Shown here: piece after piece, positions 25,279-33,060 of the stretch | How positions within the stretch are numbered: the stretch's first letter is position 1 | How the letters are laid out: the number at the start of each line of letters is the position of its first letter | Assembly: GCA_946554335.1 (NCBI GenBank) | Contig: CAMNSA010000005.1 | Location: 1-64,000, forward strand | Source of the DNA: an uncultured Neglectibacter sp. | GTDB taxonomy: Bacteria; Bacillota; Clostridia; Oscillospirales; Acutalibacteraceae | DNA: 64,000 nucleotides | Direction of reading: 5' to 3' | Notes under the pieces: generated by a model | What the model was told of the DNA's origin: nothing | Database searches by the model: none | Seen by the model: only the letters and a program-made list of their open reading frames with translations | Made by a program: the position numbers and the translations under genes

Positions 25279-26160
25279 CTACTTCTTTTGAGGGGCTTGC
25301 TCCAGGGTGATCCTCCCCAGTTTCCCGCTGCGAAACTCGTCTAACAGCATGGCGGCAGCCCGCTCCAGGTCGATCTCTCCTTTGGAAAGCAGCATCCCCC
25401 GCTTGCGGCCGATCTGCTCTAAGATCTCATATCCGGGAGGGACCGGCTCTTTTGGCACCTCGATTTTATACCGCTGATCCACCGCCTGAGGATACAGCTC
25501 CATGAGCAGCTCCACAAGGCGAAAGGAGAGCCCCTCCAGGTCCAGGATCTCATCCTTGACGGCGCCTGTGAAGGCCAGATGCTCTCCCACTAAAGGATCT
25601 TCAAATTTGGGCCACAAAACTCCCGGCGTATCCAGAAGTTCGAAACCCTTTCCGATGGTAAACCACCGGTTCTGCCGGGTGACACCGGGACGATCCTGTA
25701 CCTCCGCCTTTCCGGCTTTTCCACCGATCATCCGGTTGATCAGGGAAGATTTTCCCACATTGGGAATGCCCAGCACCATGATCCGGATAGGTCTGCCCAC
25801 CATTCCCTTTTCCTTCCAGATGGAAAGCTGTGCGCCGAGCCTTTCCTGAACGGTCCGGTAAAAGTTGGGAACACCTTTTCCGGTTTTACAATCTACCGCG
25901 ACGGCGGGGATCTTTTGAGAGCGGTAAAAAGCGATCCATCGGTCCGTTTCCTTAGGGTCTGCCAGATCGCTTTTATTGAATACGGCCAACCTCGGTTTTG
26001 AGCGGATGATTTCCTGCAAAACAGGATTGGAGCTGCTTTGAGGGATCCTGGAGTCCAGAATTTCCGCCACGATATCCACCAGCTTCAGGTCTTCTCCGAT
26101 CTTCCGGCGGGTTTTTGCCATATGTCCCGGAAACCACTGAACAGACTGGACCTCACTCAT
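25279..26160 (-). CDS. rbgA: Ribosome biogenesis GTPase YlqF/RbgA
   Basis: A 293-residue circularly permuted GTPase for late 50S assembly. The G motifs occur in permuted order: NKSD (G4) comes before GIPNVGKSSLINRM (G1), then the DTPGVLWPK (G3) box. The N-terminus QWFPGHMAKTRR is diagnostic. It sits between lepB and rnhB in the common rplS-lepB-rbgA-rnhB order. Confidence 0.96.
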   Translation of the reverse strand: MSEVQSVQWFPGHMAKTRRKIGEDLKLVDIVAEILDSRIPQSSSNPVLQEIIRSKPRLAVFNKSDLADPKETDRWIAFYRSQKIPAVAVDCKTGKGVPNFYRTVQERLGAQLSIWKEKGMVGRPIRIMVLGIPNVGKSSLINRMIGGKAGKAEVQDRPGVTRQNRWFTIGKGFELLDTPGVLWPKFEDPLVGEHLAFTGAVKDEILDLEGLSFRLVELLMELYPQAVDQRYKIEVPKEPVPPGYEILEQIGRKRGMLLSKGEIDLERAAAMLLDEFRSGKLGRITLEQAPQKK

Positions 26161-26235
26161 TTTTAACGCCCTCCTTTCCCGTCAACGCAATATAGAGCAA
26201 AATAGTCTACGATCTTTTTAGGTCAGAATGATAAT

Positions 26236-26814
26236 TTATGCCGCAGGGCCGAAAATGGAAAAGGGATACACATTGAAGACCACTTTTCCCAGAATATTGC
26301 GCTGGTCTACCATGCCCACTTCCAAAAAACGGCTGTCCTTTGAATTATCCCGGTTATCTCCCAGCAGAAAAACGGAACCCTTGGGGACCGTCTGAGGGAA
26401 TTCCATCACCTGTCCCGGATAGTCCGGCACCACGGTAATGGAGTTTTCGATCCCGTATTCTTCTCCCTTTATAGGAACAGAATCTACCGTCACTTCATGC
26501 AGCACCGGGTCGAAATCCACTGTCTGTCCTTCGGTGGCGATGACCCGCTTGATAATGGGCTCCTGCAGGGCGTGGACCACGATCACTACATCCCCCGCCT
26601 CCGCTTTTCCGGCAAGCTTTGTCACCAGGACCCGGTTCCCGTCATAATAAGTGGGCTCCATGGATTTTCCGTCCACGGTAATGATCCGGAAAAAGAATGT
26701 GAACAGGATGGAGATCAGCACAACGGCGAACACGATCTCCCCAGCCCATTCCAAAACAGACTGTGTGAGCTTTGAAAGCTTGAGGCCCTCCTCTTTTACC
26801 GCTTCCTCTTCCAT
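26236..26814 (-). CDS. lepB: Signal peptidase I (first of a tandem pair)
   Basis: A 192-residue membrane-anchored signal peptidase. A single N-terminal transmembrane helix (about residues 24-46) leads to the catalytic Ser in DGKSMEPTYYDGN and the general-base Lys in EPIIKRVIATEGQ, then GDNRDNSKDSR. It removes signal peptides outside the membrane. It is closely related to the next gene upstream and was probably made by duplication. Confidence 0.95.
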   Translation of the reverse strand: MEEEAVKEEGLKLSKLTQSVLEWAGEIVFAVVLISILFTFFFRIITVDGKSMEPTYYDGNRVLVTKLAGKAEAGDVVIVVHALQEPIIKRVIATEGQTVDFDPVLHEVTVDSVPIKGEEYGIENSITVVPDYPGQVMEFPQTVPKGSVFLLGDNRDNSKDSRFLEVGMVDQRNILGKVVFNVYPFSIFGPAA

Positions 26815-26859
26815 GCTGCGGCGCCTTCCTTTCCTACAGGTTAAAGACCGTCCATATCC

Positions 26860-27420
26860 TTATTTTCCAAAGGGAAATATTTTGAAAACGGCCTTTCCAA
26901 GGATATTTCTTTCGTCGATCATCCCAACGATTTTATAGCGGCTGTCTTCGGAAACCTCCCGGTTATCTCCCAGGACAAACACACAGCCTTTCGGCACTAC
27001 AGCGGGAAACTCCAGAATTTCAAAGGAGCTGTAGGGGAGGTCTGTGATGCCGCTTTCCAGGCCGAATTGACTTTCGTTGAGAAGCTTGCCGTCAATGAGC
27101 ACCGAACGGCTCTGGGCGTTGAAATCCACCGTCTGTCCTTCGGTGGCGATGACCCGTTTGATAATAGGCTCTTCCAGCACATTGGTGATCACCACCACAT
27201 CCCCCTGCTTGACGCCGAAAGGAGTACCGGCAACCAGGACACGATCGCCGTTATTGTAATTTGGCACCATAGAGGTGCCTGTAACCGTGATGATACGAAA
27301 GAAAAAGGTAAAGACGACAGCGATCAGCACCACTGCCATCACCAGCTCTTCCCCCCACTCCAATACGGTTTTTACCACCTTTCCCGGCTCCTTCGGCGGG
27401 GATTCCCAAATCTCTTCCAT
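26860..27420 (-). CDS. lepB: Signal peptidase I (second of a tandem pair)
   Basis: A 186-residue paralogue of the neighbouring lepB. It has the same anchor (about 22-44), the catalytic Ser in TGTSMVPNYNNGD, the Lys in EPIIKRVIATEGQTVDF, and GDNREVSEDSR. The substrate-side loops between these blocks differ, which may change specificity. ATG 27420 is chosen; the longer frame to 27570 would run through the rplS terminator. The two genes are 45 bases apart. Confidence 0.94.
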   Translation of the reverse strand: MEEIWESPPKEPGKVVKTVLEWGEELVMAVVLIAVVFTFFFRIITVTGTSMVPNYNNGDRVLVAGTPFGVKQGDVVVITNVLEEPIIKRVIATEGQTVDFNAQSRSVLIDGKLLNESQFGLESGITDLPYSSFEILEFPAVVPKGCVFVLGDNREVSEDSRYKIVGMIDERNILGKAVFKIFPFGK

Positions 27421-27446
27421 TATTTTCCTACTCCCTAAATGATAGC

Positions 27447-27475
27447 AAAAAAGGGACAAAACCTTGTCCCTTTTT
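27447..27475 (-). terminator. Terminator after rplS
   Basis: GGGACAA (27453-27459) pairs with TTGTCCC (27464-27470), with an A/T extension and TTTTTT following on the minus strand. It lies between rplS and the lepB pair. Confidence 0.88.
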
Positions 27476-27493
27476 CCTGTTTTATTTTGTGCC

Positions 27494-27838
27494 TCAGCGG
27501 ATCTGTTCCTTGACCTTGGCGGCCTTGCCCACTCTGTCGCGCAGATAGTAAAGCTTGGCTCTGCGGACACGGCCCTGACGGACGACCTCTACCGCCTTGA
27601 CATTGGGAGAATGAAGAGGAAAGACACGCTCTACCCCTACGCCGTAAGAAACGCGGCGAACGGTAAAGGTCTCGCTGACTCCGCTGCCCTTGCGAGCAAT
27701 CACGGTGCCCTCAAACATCTGAATTCTCTCTCTCTCACCTTCGCGAATGTTTACGCTTACTCTTACAGTGTCTCCCACGGAAAACTGGGGGAGCTCTTCC
27801 TTCAGAGACTCCTGTGAGATCATTTTCAATGCATCCAT
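27494..27838 (-). CDS. rplS: 50S ribosomal protein L19
   Basis: A 114-residue ribosomal protein at the subunit interface. Signature blocks are [22 protein letters not shown], split here as two adjoining segments, and [24 protein letters not shown] in the core. ATG 27838 matches the usual L19 N-terminus and has GGAGG about ten bases upstream; the frame is open further to 27871 without support. It has its own promoter and a leader of about 130 bases. Confidence 0.96.
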   Translation of the reverse strand: MDALKMISQESLKEELPQFSVGDTVRVSVNIREGERERIQMFEGTVIARKGSGVSETFTVRRVSYGVGVERVFPLHSPNVKAVEVVRQGRVRRAKLYYLRDRVGKAAKVKEQIR

Positions 27839-27968
27839 TTGACTGATTCCTCCAAAAAATAATTCAGACATTCATGCTGTGATACAGCAGCGGACTGTCC
27901 GCTTCCTCGCGCTGTGCGCGCTGAACCCTACAGGCAAGCCTTTGAGAAAGCCTGCAGATTTCAAATGC
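27839..27968 (-). promoter_or_regulatory. rplS 5' leader, possible L19 autoregulatory region
   Basis: About 130 transcribed bases separate the rplS promoter from its start codon. The minus strand can form several hairpins, such as GCAGGC...GCCTGT and CAGCGCGCACAGCGCG. L19 leader elements are known upstream of rplS in Firmicutes; I cannot confirm that this belongs to that family by eye. Confidence 0.35.
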
Positions 27969-27974
27969 TTTTCT

Positions 27975-28003
27975 ATTTTAGCACGACCTTTGAAAGATTG
28001 CAA
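27975..28003 (-). promoter_or_regulatory. Sigma-A promoter for rplS
   Basis: TTGCAA (27998-28003), 17-base spacer and TAAAAT (27975-27980) on the minus strand, directly after the stop of the DUF2344 gene. Confidence 0.75.
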
Positions 28004-28010
28004 GAGATTT

Positions 28011-28667
28011 TTACCGGATTTCAGCAAAATCTTTTGTCAAAAGCTTCTGCCGGCAGACGTCCGCCAAAACCTCCATGCCGCAGCAGCTTTTCAGGGCGTC
28101 CTGCAAGAGCCCGGGGTTCACGGAACCGGAGACGCTGCAGGGAAGCGTCACCACCCCCGCCAAAAGGCCGGAAGACTGAAGGTCAAAGCTTCCCGGAGAG
28201 AAATAGGGCTTGATGTCAAAATCCTTCTCCCCTTTTTTCGTATGCTTAGAAACGATGACGGCCTCCCGGGAAAAAAGCTCTTGAAGCTGATGTAAAAGCA
28301 AGCTGCCGTCCTCCGCTTTCCACTCATAGTGGTATTGAGCCCACTGGATCTGATCAAACTTGCAAATAGGTTCTGACACCTCAAGCACCTGCATCCCAAG
28401 AGGAAGGTGACCGTTCATCCTGCTTTGGATCTCCTGAAAGGGAAATTCTTCCGTCAGCCGGATATCCATGCACTCCCGTTCGCCGCTGATTCCCAGGGAA
28501 AGAGGCATGGCAAAGGTCATATACACTCTGGGATTGAAACCCTCTGTGTACCATACCGGAATACGGCAGATCCTCAGCACCCGTCCCATGCACCTGGAAA
28601 GGTCCAGATGGGAGATATATTTTGCAGCGTCTTTCTTTTTAAACCAGATCCGCGCGTTTTTCAACAC
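28011..28667 (-). CDS. TIGR03936/DUF2344 radical-SAM-associated protein
   Basis: A protein of about 218 residues of the DUF2344 family, which is always found fused or next to the TIGR03960 radical SAM protein. Its early block FKKKDAAKYISHLDLSR and the later EGFNPRVYMTFAMPLSLG match the family. The start is GTG 28667 or TTG 28664, behind GGAGGG at 28672-28677, and lies about 28 bases inside the end of the radical SAM gene; the long upstream extension of the frame is that gene read out of frame. The role of the pair is not known, though a link to tRNA or ribosome maturation has been suggested. Confidence 0.85.
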   Translation of the reverse strand: MLKNARIWFKKKDAAKYISHLDLSRCMGRVLRICRIPVWYTEGFNPRVYMTFAMPLSLGISGERECMDIRLTEEFPFQEIQSRMNGHLPLGMQVLEVSEPICKFDQIQWAQYHYEWKAEDGSLLLHQLQELFSREAVIVSKHTKKGEKDFDIKPYFSPGSFDLQSSGLLAGVVTLPCSVSGSVNPGLLQDALKSCCGMEVLADVCRQKLLTKDFAEIR

Positions 28668-30495
28668 AAAGCCCTCCGCCATAGCAGGCTGCTCCGCAGC
28701 CGGAACATTTTTCCCTGCAGTTGGGCGTTGTTTTCCCTTCAAAGGCCCGCCTGCATTCCCTTTCCAGAAATTCTTTTTTGATCCCATAGTCCAAATGATC
28801 CCAGGGAAGCACTTCAGAGAACTCTCGATGCCGGGCACAGTAGAAATCAGGGTCGATCCCCAGCTCTTCAAACAGTGACATCCACTTTTCAAAGTCGAAA
28901 CAGCTCTCCCAGCCGTCAAAATGGATCCCACGCTCCAAGGCAAGCTCCAGCACATCCCCCAGGCGCCGGTCGCCTCTGGCAAACACAGCTTCCAGATAGC
29001 TTGTTTTGGCGTCATGGTAATTGACCGTCATCCTCTTAGAAGGAATGTGATCCTTTAAGGCGTGCTGCTTTTTTCTCAGGGTCTCCATGGAATCCTGCCC
29101 AAACCATTGGAAGGGAGTAAAGGGTTTGGGCACAAAGGCAGCGGCGCTGAGAGTCACTTCCACGCCCTTTCCACCGGGCCTGTCCTTTTCCTGATAAAAG
29201 GCGTCCACCACCTTTTGCCCCAGTTTTAAAATCGCATCAATATCCTCCATGGTTTCCGTGGGGAGGCCGATCATAAAGTAAAGCTTGATCTTTGTCCAGC
29301 CCGCCCGAAAGGCCACTGCCACCGTATGGAGAAGCTCCTCTTCCGTAACATTTTTGTTGATCACATCTCTCATGCGCTGGGAGCCCGCCTCCGGCGCAAA
29401 GGTGAGTCCGCTTTTTCTCACGGAATTGATCCGGTCCATAAGCTCCGGTGAGAACCCGTCCACCCTGAGTGAAGGGAGAGAAAGGCTCACCTTTTTCTCC
29501 ACCGTCCAGCAATGCAGCTTGTCGATAAGCTCGTTGAGCCTGCTGTAGTCGCTGGTGCTTAAGGAGGCTAAAGAGATCTCGTCATAGCCGGTGCTTTCAC
29601 ATAAAGCCTTACACTGAGCGTCGATAGTCTCGATGCTTTTCTCCCGGAAGGGCCGGTATAAAAAGCCTGCCTGACAAAACCGACATCCCCGGATACAGCC
29701 CCTGAGGACCTCTTCGGAAATGCGGTCATGTACGATATCGATATTGGGGACCACCATATAGTCCGGGTAATAGGTTTGATCCAGATCCATCATGATCCGT
29801 TTTTTGACAGTTGCCGGAGCCCCGTCCTTGGGGGTATAGGAACGGATCGTGCCGTCTTCCCGATAGCTCACCTCATAGAGGGAGGGCACATAGACGCCCT
29901 CAATCTGAGAGGCCAGGTGCAGAAACTCCTGCTTCTTTATCCCCTGCTCCTTACAGCGCTGATAAAGACGCATCACTTCCAGGTCTACTTCTTCCCCGTC
30001 TCCCAGGAAAAACAGGTCAACGAAGTCAGCCAACGGTTCCGGATTGCAGGCGCAGGGCCCGCCCGCTACCACCAGATTGAAAAGGTCGTGCCGGTCGCAG
30101 CTTTTGACGGGAACCCCGGCGAGCTTCAGCATATTGAGGATATTGCTGTAGCTGAGCTCATATTGCAGAGTAAACCCAATAATGTCGAAATCCTTTACAG
30201 GATCTCCGCTTTCCAGCGCATACAGAGGGATCTCGTTCTCTATCATCAGCTCCTCCATATCCACCCAAGGGGCAAACACCCGCTCGCACCAGAAATCCGG
30301 CACCTGATTCATGGCTCCGTAAAGGATCTTCAGTCCCAAATGGGACATGCCGATCTCATAGGTGTCGGGAAAGCAGAAGGCAAAGCGCACCCTTACCTCC
30401 TCCTTGTTTTTGATAACGGAGTTGATTTCTCCGCCCACATAGCGCCCCGGCTTCTGAACCTTCAGAAGAAGCTTTTCCACATCTTTTGGATACAT
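28639..30495 (-). CDS. TIGR03960 family B12-binding-domain radical SAM protein
   Basis: A 618-residue protein with an N-terminal B12-binding-like domain (about 20-170) and a radical SAM core. The iron-sulphur cluster motif is CIRGCRFC (Cys-x3-Cys-x2-Cys) within EEVLRGCIRGCRFCQAG. The C-terminus carries an extra cysteine-rich end (CREKCSGCGAACYGGG) that could bind a metal cluster. Substrate is unknown. It is translationally coupled to the DUF2344 protein and has its own promoter at 30579-30607. Confidence 0.9.
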   Translation of the reverse strand: MYPKDVEKLLLKVQKPGRYVGGEINSVIKNKEEVRVRFAFCFPDTYEIGMSHLGLKILYGAMNQVPDFWCERVFAPWVDMEELMIENEIPLYALESGDPVKDFDIIGFTLQYELSYSNILNMLKLAGVPVKSCDRHDLFNLVVAGGPCACNPEPLADFVDLFFLGDGEEVDLEVMRLYQRCKEQGIKKQEFLHLASQIEGVYVPSLYEVSYREDGTIRSYTPKDGAPATVKKRIMMDLDQTYYPDYMVVPNIDIVHDRISEEVLRGCIRGCRFCQAGFLYRPFREKSIETIDAQCKALCESTGYDEISLASLSTSDYSRLNELIDKLHCWTVEKKVSLSLPSLRVDGFSPELMDRINSVRKSGLTFAPEAGSQRMRDVINKNVTEEELLHTVAVAFRAGWTKIKLYFMIGLPTETMEDIDAILKLGQKVVDAFYQEKDRPGGKGVEVTLSAAAFVPKPFTPFQWFGQDSMETLRKKQHALKDHIPSKRMTVNYHDAKTSYLEAVFARGDRRLGDVLELALERGIHFDGWESCFDFEKWMSLFEELGIDPDFYCARHREFSEVLPWDHLDYGIKKEFLERECRRAFEGKTTPNCREKCSGCGAACYGGGLCVEKRADLV

Positions 30496-30540
30496 AAAAC
30501 TCTCATTTCCCTTTAAAATTCCAACGGTTTTTCATTTTCG

Positions 30541-30569
30541 GAAAAATGGCCCCAGCACCCCGGGGTCAT
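30541..30569 (-). terminator. Terminator after the SpoIVFB-like gene
   Basis: ATGGCCCC (30546-30553) pairs with GGGGTCAT (30562-30569) with one mismatch, and TTTTT follows on the minus strand. It lies just downstream of the -10 box of the next gene, so it also begins that transcript. Confidence 0.7.
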
Positions 30570-30578
30570 TTCTCTTCC

Positions 30579-30607
30579 ATTATAGCCGTTTGATTTTTAC
30601 TTTGCAA
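30579..30607 (-). promoter_or_regulatory. Sigma-A promoter for the radical SAM gene pair
   Basis: TTGCAA (30602-30607), 17-base spacer and perfect TATAAT (30579-30584) on the minus strand. It lies in the gap after the SpoIVFB-like gene. Confidence 0.8.
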
Positions 30608-30615
30608 CCGTTCTC

Positions 30616-31218
30616 TCAAAGGGAAAGGTCCTTTTCTCCGAAAATCAGGTAAAGCATGAGATAGACGCTTATGGCCAGCAGGGAAAAATTAGTCCCGCTG
30701 TAAAGCAGCACGGAAAATCCCAGGACCGCCAGAGGAAGCAGAAAGGTAAGGGATAGGAAAAAGCTGACAGTCTCCGCCCTTTTCTCCCCAATCTTCCATT
30801 TCAGCAGCCCCTTCACCGCCAGGCCGCCGTCCAGAGGCTCCACAGGACACAGATGCAGGCACCCGATTAGAAGGTTGATAGAAAAAAGCGAAGTATCGCC
30901 CCTTCCGAAGAGCCATAACGCCCCGGCCAAAAACAGGTTTGCCCCCGGGCCCAGGAGAGATACTGCGATACTTTGGGGATAGGTAAGGCTGTTTTTTGAG
31001 GAAAGGATCAAGCTGCACCCCAGCAGAGAGACAGTCACCCGCTCCGGCGGCACGCCGAACAGGAGCATCCCTCCCAGATGAGCCACCTCGTGGAGAAGAA
31101 AGGAGAACAAGAGAAGCGCGCCGCTCCCGGAGCTGCCTGTAAGACAGCAGAAGGTGAGCAGCGCGAGAAAGGAAAATCCGATTTGAAATCGGCAGCTCTT
31201 CAGCGTAAATTCCAGCAT
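30616..31218 (-). CDS. M50 site-2 metalloprotease, SpoIVFB-like
   Basis: A 200-residue polytopic membrane protease. The zinc motif HEVAH lies in the helix LFSFLLHEVAHLGGMLL, the second conserved block is LLGPGANLF, and the third zinc ligand sits in PLDGGLAV. Size and the location beside spoIVA point to SpoIVFB, which cleaves pro-sigma-K in the mother cell outer forespore membrane. It starts inside the end of the upstream small gene (19-base overlap). A general site-2 protease cannot be excluded. Confidence 0.82.
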   Translation of the reverse strand: MLEFTLKSCRFQIGFSFLALLTFCCLTGSSGSGALLLFSFLLHEVAHLGGMLLFGVPPERVTVSLLGCSLILSSKNSLTYPQSIAVSLLGPGANLFLAGALWLFGRGDTSLFSINLLIGCLHLCPVEPLDGGLAVKGLLKWKIGEKRAETVSFFLSLTFLLPLAVLGFSVLLYSGTNFSLLAISVYLMLYLIFGEKDLSL

Positions 31219-31556
31219 GACGCTCGCTGTATGATCCCGCCCTGGGAGCTTGGTTCCGCCTTTTTTTCCTCTTCTCTTCCCCTTTCCTCCGTCCCCTCTT
31301 CCGGCGCCCGAAATTCCGGAAGCTCAATCTCTTTGGAAGCTTCGCTGTGATACCAGGCGGAGAACTCGCTGTACTTTTCTCTGTCGGAAAACCGCAGGAC
31401 CAAAAGGCCCAAAAGAAGGAAGAGACAAATCGCCGCCTGAAACAGTGGAAGGAAGGACCCTCCTCTCTTTTTTTCTTCCCCGAACTCCTCTGTATTCTCC
31501 CCTGGTTCCTCGCGGCCCAGCTTTTCAATTTCCTGAAGTTCTTCCCTCCCAATCAA
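31200..31556 (-). CDS. Small single-pass membrane protein, possible SpoIVFA-like partner
   Basis: A 118-residue protein with a charged, Glu-rich cytosolic N-terminus (1-33), one transmembrane helix (about 36-57), and a short outer part with FSAWYHSE followed by a charged end. It lies between spoIVA and the SpoIVFB-like protease, overlapping both (4 and 19 bases). In Bacillus the partner SpoIVFA holds SpoIVFB inactive. This protein has the right topology but lacks the C-terminal LytM domain of SpoIVFA. No clear sequence match is visible, so the role is inferred from context. Confidence 0.6.
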   Translation of the reverse strand: MIGREELQEIEKLGREEPGENTEEFGEEKKRGGSFLPLFQAAICLFLLLGLLVLRFSDREKYSEFSAWYHSEASKEIELPEFRAPEEGTEERGREEEKKAEPSSQGGIIQRASCWNLR

Positions 31557-33028
31557 AGGATAATGCAGATCAGGCCGCTGCAGCCGTCGTTAATGATCCG
31601 TTCGATGGTCTCCCGTACTTTGTCTCTGGCGTCCTCCGGCATCCGGTAAAGCTTGTTGTGCATACCCTCATTCACAAGGGAGTGAAGTGATTTGCCGAAG
31701 ATATTGGATTCCCAGATCTTCGCGGGGTTCTCCTCAAATTCCTTGAGCAGATAGAGGACTAGTTCTTCCGACTGCTGCTCTGACCCCACGATGGGTGTGA
31801 TCTCGGTAAAGATCTGGGTTTTCATCATATGGATGGAGGGGGCGGTAGCCTTGAGGCGGATACCGTATTTCCCATTTTGTTTCAGGATTTGCGGCTCCTC
31901 GAGACTCAATTCCTCCACATCCGGCATCACGATGCCGTAGCCGGTTTCCTGTACATCGTCATAGGCCTGCTGCAGCTTCTGGAACTTTTTCTTGATCTCC
32001 GTCATCTCCATCAGCTGGGAGAGCAATTCCGATTCATCGTTGACCTGAAGCTCGGTCTTTTCGCTTAAGACCCGGAAGAAAAGAGACTGATCGAAAACGA
32101 GCTCTACCCTGCTTTTTCCGCTTCCCAGATTGATGCTTTCCACCGTGATGCTTTTGATATACTCACATTTCCGGATCTCTTCCAGCATGGGCTTTACCTC
32201 GCACATCTTGGAAACCGCGCTGGAGGCCCGTACCTGCTCCAGCACGGAGGAAAGGAGCCAATGGTCCCCTTCCAAAGAGGTCACCCAGCCGGGCAGCTCC
32301 ATCTCCACTTCCCGGATGGGGAACTGATAAAGCAGGCTCGCGATGATCTCCTTGATCCCCTCCTCCGTGATGTCAATACAGTTGACAGGGATCGCGGGAA
32401 CGCCGTATTTTCGGGAAAGCCGCTCCCCTAAGGCAAGGGCGGCCGGGGAGTCCGGCTCCACGCAGTTGAGCAGAATCACATAGGGCCGCTTTGTCTCGTT
32501 GAGCTCGGCGATCACCCGCTCCTCCGCCTCTTCATACTCCTCTCTGGGAATATCGCTGATGCTTCCGTCTGTAGTGATCACCAGCCCGATGGTGGAGTGC
32601 TCTGTGATCACCTTTTTTGTGCCGATCTCCGCCGCCATATTGAAGGGGATCGGGTCTTCGAACCAGGGTGTTTTCACCATTCTGGGCTGATCTTCCTCAA
32701 TATAGCCGATAGCGCTGGGCACGATGTATCCCACGCAGTCGATCATGCGGACATCGAAGCTGGCGGAGTCGTCGATCTGAACGGAAATGGCCTGTTCCGG
32801 AATGAATTTGGGTTCCGTGGTCATAATGGTCCTGCCGGCAGAGGACTGGGGAAGCTCATCCACCGCCCGCTCCCGCTGAAGCCCCTCCGGAATATTGGGA
32901 AGGACTACAGTATCCATAAACTTCTTGATAAATGTGGATTTTCCCGTGCGCACCGGCCCCACCACGCCGATATAGATCTCCCCGTTCGTGCGGTTTTGGA
33001 TATCCCGATAGACATTAAATTCTTCCAT
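31553..33028 (-). CDS. spoIVA: Stage IV sporulation protein A
   Basis: A 491-residue ATPase that polymerises on the forespore surface to form the base of the spore coat. The N-terminal Walker A is GPVRTGKSTFIKKF (about 24-37), followed by the GTPase-like central part. The C-terminal domain that contacts SpoVM is complete. It is the most conserved spore coat protein. It lies 32 bases downstream of the SipL-like gene, which is a known partner in clostridia, and overlaps the next gene by four bases. Confidence 0.97.
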   Translation of the reverse strand: MEEFNVYRDIQNRTNGEIYIGVVGPVRTGKSTFIKKFMDTVVLPNIPEGLQRERAVDELPQSSAGRTIMTTEPKFIPEQAISVQIDDSASFDVRMIDCVGYIVPSAIGYIEEDQPRMVKTPWFEDPIPFNMAAEIGTKKVITEHSTIGLVITTDGSISDIPREEYEEAEERVIAELNETKRPYVILLNCVEPDSPAALALGERLSRKYGVPAIPVNCIDITEEGIKEIIASLLYQFPIREVEMELPGWVTSLEGDHWLLSSVLEQVRASSAVSKMCEVKPMLEEIRKCEYIKSITVESINLGSGKSRVELVFDQSLFFRVLSEKTELQVNDESELLSQLMEMTEIKKKFQKLQQAYDDVQETGYGIVMPDVEELSLEEPQILKQNGKYGIRLKATAPSIHMMKTQIFTEITPIVGSEQQSEELVLYLLKEFEENPAKIWESNIFGKSLHSLVNEGMHNKLYRMPEDARDKVRETIERIINDGCSGLICIIL

Positions 33029-33060
33029 AAGCGTACTCCTCTTTCTAAGTCAGATTCCTG

